In this document: piece after piece, positions 6,451-8,699 of the stretch
Layout: each line of letters starts with the position of its first letter
Numbering within the stretch: the first letter of the stretch is position 1
From: Candidatus Zhuqueibacterota bacterium RBG_16_48_16
GTDB taxonomy: Bacteria; Zhuqueibacterota; Zhuqueibacteria; Residuimicrobiales; Sediminimicrobiaceae
Assembly: GCA_001771235.1 (NCBI GenBank)
Contig: METF01000048.1
Location: forward strand, 1-8,699
DNA length: 8,699 bases
Direction: 5' to 3'
The notes under the pieces: generated by a model
What the model was told of the DNA's origin: nothing
What the model saw: only the letters and a program-made list of their open reading frames with translations
The model's database searches: none
Translations under genes and position numbers: made by a program

Positions 6451-8121
6451 ATGCTGCCAGAAAATTTGAATGTCCTCTATATCGATAGCAGACCCGAGGA
6501 TCTCGGCATATTTTCGCGTATGTTCCAGGACGCATGCCGGGTCGTACATCTCGGCTCGACCGTGGACCTGCAAAAAGCGCTGGAAGAGCGTGACATACAC
6601 GTCATTATCGTGGCGGATGACATCGCCGACCAGTCCGGGATGGACTTGCTCGAATCGATCTGCCGAAATTCCCCGAATGCAGTGAAAATGGTGACCGGCA
6701 ACGACATCCTGGGAAAGGAGGATGTCATCGAAGCGCAGAGGACGGGGAAAATCTTCCGCTACCTGGCCAAGCCCTGGAACGAAGATGAGATCAAAGTCTC
6801 TATGGAAAGCGCTTTATTATGGTATGCAAAATGCCAGGAGCAATCCAAAACAGTTACCGACCTCAAGCGCATGTTAAAAGACCTTGATTTTCTTCACGAG
6901 ATTTCGCGCAAAATCTCTGAAAAAAAACCGCTGCCAAAGCTGCTCAATGAAATCATGCTGGCCAGCAGGCTAGTGATGAATGCGGAAGCCAGCTCACTGC
7001 TACTATACGATCGGGAGGAGGACAAGCTGTATTTTCAGGTCGCCACCGGCAAGAAGGGGAGCCTGGTCAAAAAATATAGCGTCGATATTGGCCAGGGAAT
7101 CGCCGGATGGGTTGCCCAACATCGCCAGCCGTTGCTCATCGAGGATTGCTACAAAGATGCGCGCTTTAACCAGGATTACGACAAAAAAACCCATTTTAAG
7201 ACCAGGTCCATGCTGTGCGTCCCGCTGTTGCGGAAAAATAATTTATTGGGCGTGGTGCAGGTCATCAACAAGAAGGGGGGAGGAGAATTTACGGAGACAG
7301 ATCTGCGGATTTTTGAGACACTAGCGGCGCAATGCGCCATAGCCATCGAAAACGCCAGGCTCATCCAGATACAAATCGAAGCCGAGGCTATGGAGCGCGA
7401 GCTGGAGACGGCAAGACAGATTCAGCAGTTTTTATTGCCACAAACGCTGCCCGAGTTCGATGACATTCAACTGGCTGCCAGGCTGATTCCGGCCAGGCAA
7501 GTCGGGGGGGATTATTATAATGTCATCAGCATCGGCGAGCAGCAGAGCCTGTTTTTTGTGGCGGACGTCACCGGCAAAGGCATCCCGGCTGCTTTGATCG
7601 TCTCGACCATCGACTCCTGCCTGAATACCTATTTAAAAATAGACACCGACCGGCTCGATCTTCTCAAGCTGGTGTCCAGCATGAACATGGTGCTGATCGA
7701 ATCCACCACGGAAACCCGTTTTGCCACCGCCTGGTTCGGCTTGTATCATCATAAAAAAAGGATCATGCAAAGTGTCAATGCCGGGCACAATGCGCCCGTC
7801 CTTTACCGGGAGAAAAGCGGCGAGATGATTCTGTTGCAGCAGGGCGGTCTGTTTTTAGGTGGCCTGGAAGTGCCTTATGAAATGGAAGAAATCGCGCTGG
7901 ATACCGGCGACGTCCTGGTCTTTTTTACCGACGGCGTTACCGAAGCGTGGAACCGGAAGCAGGACGAATATGGCGACGAGCGTTTGCAACAGGTGATTCG
8001 GCGGAATGTGTCGAAATCGGCGGAAGATATTTTGCAGGCGATTGCCAAAGATGTGAAAGAACATGTCGGTAAAGCACAACAGAGCGATGATTTTACCTGC
8101 GCAGTGATCAAGGTCATCTAG
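6451..8121 (+). CDS. Receiver-GAF-PP2C (RsbU/SpoIIE-type) serine/threonine phosphatase
   Basis: Cytosolic signalling phosphatase of 556 residues. No other start is possible in frame upstream (stop at 6442-6444), though no clear Shine-Dalgarno sequence precedes the ATG. Domains: an N-terminal response-regulator receiver (about 5-125) with D12, T82 and K107-P-W present; a helical linker; a GAF domain (about 145-305; DIGQGIAGWVAQHRQPLLI and SMLCVPLLRKNNLLGVVQVINK are typical); a short coiled coil (about 308-330, EAMERELETARQIQQFLLPQ); and a C-terminal SpoIIE/PP2C domain. Metal-binding aspartates are in place: VGGDYY (D354), ADVTGKG (D372), FFTDGVTEAW (D494) and QSDDFT (D546/D547). Known relatives dephosphorylate anti-anti-sigma factors in partner-switching cascades, but no STAS or HATPase partner gene is in this window. 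The receiver is degenerate: the second acid-pocket residue is S13, and the phosphoacceptor loop (VADDIADQSG) seems one residue short and lacks the usual proline. Phosphorylation control is therefore uncertain. Confidence 0.93.
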   Translation: MLPENLNVLYIDSRPEDLGIFSRMFQDACRVVHLGSTVDLQKALEERDIHVIIVADDIADQSGMDLLESICRNSPNAVKMVTGNDILGKEDVIEAQRTGKIFRYLAKPWNEDEIKVSMESALLWYAKCQEQSKTVTDLKRMLKDLDFLHEISRKISEKKPLPKLLNEIMLASRLVMNAEASSLLLYDREEDKLYFQVATGKKGSLVKKYSVDIGQGIAGWVAQHRQPLLIEDCYKDARFNQDYDKKTHFKTRSMLCVPLLRKNNLLGVVQVINKKGGGEFTETDLRIFETLAAQCAIAIENARLIQIQIEAEAMERELETARQIQQFLLPQTLPEFDDIQLAARLIPARQVGGDYYNVISIGEQQSLFFVADVTGKGIPAALIVSTIDSCLNTYLKIDTDRLDLLKLVSSMNMVLIESTTETRFATAWFGLYHHKKRIMQSVNAGHNAPVLYREKSGEMILLQQGGLFLGGLEVPYEMEEIALDTGDVLVFFTDGVTEAWNRKQDEYGDERLQQVIRRNVSKSAEDILQAIAKDVKEHVGKAQQSDDFTCAVIKVI

Positions 8122-8169
8122 TGGCGGATAAGACCGGGAAAGCGGTTGCATTGACACTCTTTTTATCCA

Positions 8170-8365
8170 GCCCACGAAACACACACAATGAACGAAAGGA
8201 ATCAATATAGCTCAATGTGCTTACATCACGGGTGCTCAAATTACTCGGCCTTTATTAAAAGGGCAGGATGATTAATGTCAGGATAATTATCCTGACATTA
8301 ATTATCCTGACGTTAATCATTTTGACTTTTTCATTCATTTTGTTTGTTTCGTGTGTTTCGTGGGC
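8170..8365. repeat. Imperfect long inverted-repeat element (MITE-like or structured spacer)
   Basis: The terminal arms are GCCCACGAAACACAC at 8170-8184 and its exact reverse complement at 8351-8365 (15/15). Pairing resumes after an insertion on the right side, with AATGAACGAAA at 8187-8197 against TTTCATTCATT at 8329-8339 (10/11). The right arm carries an extra GTTTGTTTC segment that makes TTTCGTG/TTTCGTGG sub-repeats. Between the arms lie a small hairpin, CCTTT-ATTA-AAAGG (8249-8262), and the nested palindrome at 8264-8324. No ORF, transposase or clear target-site duplication is seen. The element fills most of the gap between the phosphatase and PPK2 genes. CACGAAACACACGAAA-like sequences are, as I recall, recurrent in spacers of diverse environmental genomes, but this was not searched. 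Confidence 0.75.
8264..8324. repeat. Nested palindrome with 15-bp inverted and direct units
   Basis: A 32-bp perfect palindrome occupies 8271-8302 (ATTAATGTCAGGATAA plus its exact complement). Its right half recurs directly as a 15-bp tandem copy: ATTATCCTGACATTA (8286-8300) followed by ATTATCCTGACGTTA (8301-8315), with one difference; a weaker third copy follows (8316-8330, 10/15). This allows a second, mutually exclusive stem: 8268-8287 with 8301-8320, 19/20 paired and the exception a G-U in RNA, with a 13-base loop. The stem extends to 8264/8324 through G-U pairs. It could be a dimer- or tetramer-binding operator, a cruciform, or a bidirectional transcription end. It is followed by T-rich sequence (TTTTGACTTTTT), so weak terminator function for the phosphatase gene is possible, although the stem is AT-rich. 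Confidence 0.8.
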
Positions 8366-8394
8366 GGAACAGATACAAACAATAACTAATCTTT

Positions 8395-8400
8395 AGGCGG
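8395..8400 (+). promoter_or_regulatory. Ribosome binding site of the PPK2-family gene
   Basis: AGGCGG eight bases before ATG 8409. The ATG at 8401 is in another frame that does not encode the kinase, so 8409 is the better start. Confidence 0.45.
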
Positions 8401-8408
8401 ATGGAACG

Positions 8409-8699
8409 ATGCTTGATAAAATTGATTTGTCCAAACGGCTCAGCAAGAGCGAATACAAGTCCTTGATCGCTGATATCGAGCTGATGATGGGCGACCAGCA
8501 ACGCCGGGCGAAGGAAGCTGGCATTCCTGTTATCATTTTATTCGAAGGCTGGGATGCGGCCGGTAAGGGCACGCTCATCAACCGGCTGATGATGACTTAT
8601 GATCCGCGCGGCTTTAATGTCTATCCGACCCATCCGCCGACCGACGATGAAAGACTTCGACCCTTTTTATGGAGATTCTGGCTAAAGATACCGGAAAAG
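8409..8699 (+). CDS. ppk2: PPK2-family polyphosphate:nucleotide phosphotransferase, 3' partial
   Basis: First 97 residues of a polyphosphate kinase 2 family enzyme; the frame is open to the window edge. PPK2 enzymes transfer phosphate between inorganic polyphosphate and nucleotides in the cytosol. After a short helical N-terminus (MLDKIDLSKRLSKSEYKSLI) comes the P-loop core: PVIILFEGWDAAGKGT (residues 40-55, Walker A lysine K53), then INRLMMTYDPRGFNVYPTHPP and a basic DERLRPFLWRFW segment that fits the nucleotide/polyphosphate-binding lid region. The FEGWDAAGKGT and DPRGF motifs are characteristic of PPK2. The RPFLWRFW pattern and short N-terminus recall polyphosphate:AMP phosphotransferases (Pap, class II, often two fused PPK2 domains), but the subclass depends on the missing C-terminal part. 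The gene is separated from the phosphatase by the 287-base repeat-containing gap, so it probably has its own promoter, which I could not place. Confidence 0.9.
   Translation, partial: MLDKIDLSKRLSKSEYKSLIADIELMMGDQQRRAKEAGIPVIILFEGWDAAGKGTLINRLMMTYDPRGFNVYPTHPPTDDERLRPFLWRFWLKIPEK

Noticed and set aside
7504..7510. Run of seven G within the phosphatase gene as a possible phase-variation tract or frameshift
   Set aside because: The frame is intact across it and encodes the conserved V-G-G-D-Y-Y motif; seven is short for a switching tract and the bases are required by the motif.
8126..8168. Intrinsic terminator after the phosphatase gene (GGATAAGA with the later TCTTTTTATCC region, and an inner ACCG/CGGT stem)
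   Set aside because: The T-run is consumed in the outer stem, the inner stem is only 4 bp and lies well before the T-run; pairing is too weak to call.

Overview
The window reads as a chromosomal segment of a Gram-negative bacterium. It carries an outer-membrane TolC-type channel, a lipoprotein adaptor and an RND permease, which together only make sense in a cell with two membranes. Base composition looks moderate, and the genes are mostly collinear on the + strand. No rRNA, tRNA, integrase, transposase or CRISPR array is visible. Lineage cannot be fixed from the sequence. The mix of a receiver-GAF-PP2C phosphatase, a PPK2-type kinase and structured intergenic repeats would fit an environmental FCB-group or desulfobacterial-type genome, but that is only an impression.

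Layout. (1) 3-371: 3' part of a YgjP/SprT-like zinc metallopeptidase, cut by the left edge. (2) 386-1807: TolC-family outer-membrane protein, almost abutting the first gene. (3) 1808-1940: spacer with a hairpin-forming repeat. (4) 1941-3077: lipoprotein RND adaptor (membrane fusion protein). (5) 3074-3199: an unbroken 7-bp tandem array that begins inside the adaptor stop codon. (6) 3245-6331: RND inner-membrane permease. (7) 6332-6450: AT-rich spacer with a plausible promoter. (8) 6451-8121: receiver + GAF + PP2C (RsbU/SpoIIE-type) serine/threonine phosphatase. (9) 8122-8408: 287-bp non-coding gap holding a roughly 196-bp imperfect inverted-repeat element with a 32-bp perfect palindrome near its centre. 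(10) 8409-8699: 5' part of a PPK2-family polyphosphate-dependent nucleotide kinase, cut by the right edge.

Functionally, genes 2, 4 and 6 form a complete tripartite efflux system in the order channel, adaptor, pump. The phosphatase is a separate regulatory unit that probably senses a small ligand through GAF and acts on an anti-sigma-factor antagonist or similar phosphoprotein. The PPK2 gene belongs to polyphosphate/nucleotide energy metabolism. All proteins belong to known families. The unusual content is in the gaps: three of the four larger spacers each carry a different kind of repeat, and two of these sit inside the efflux operon. I saw no convincing new multi-gene system.
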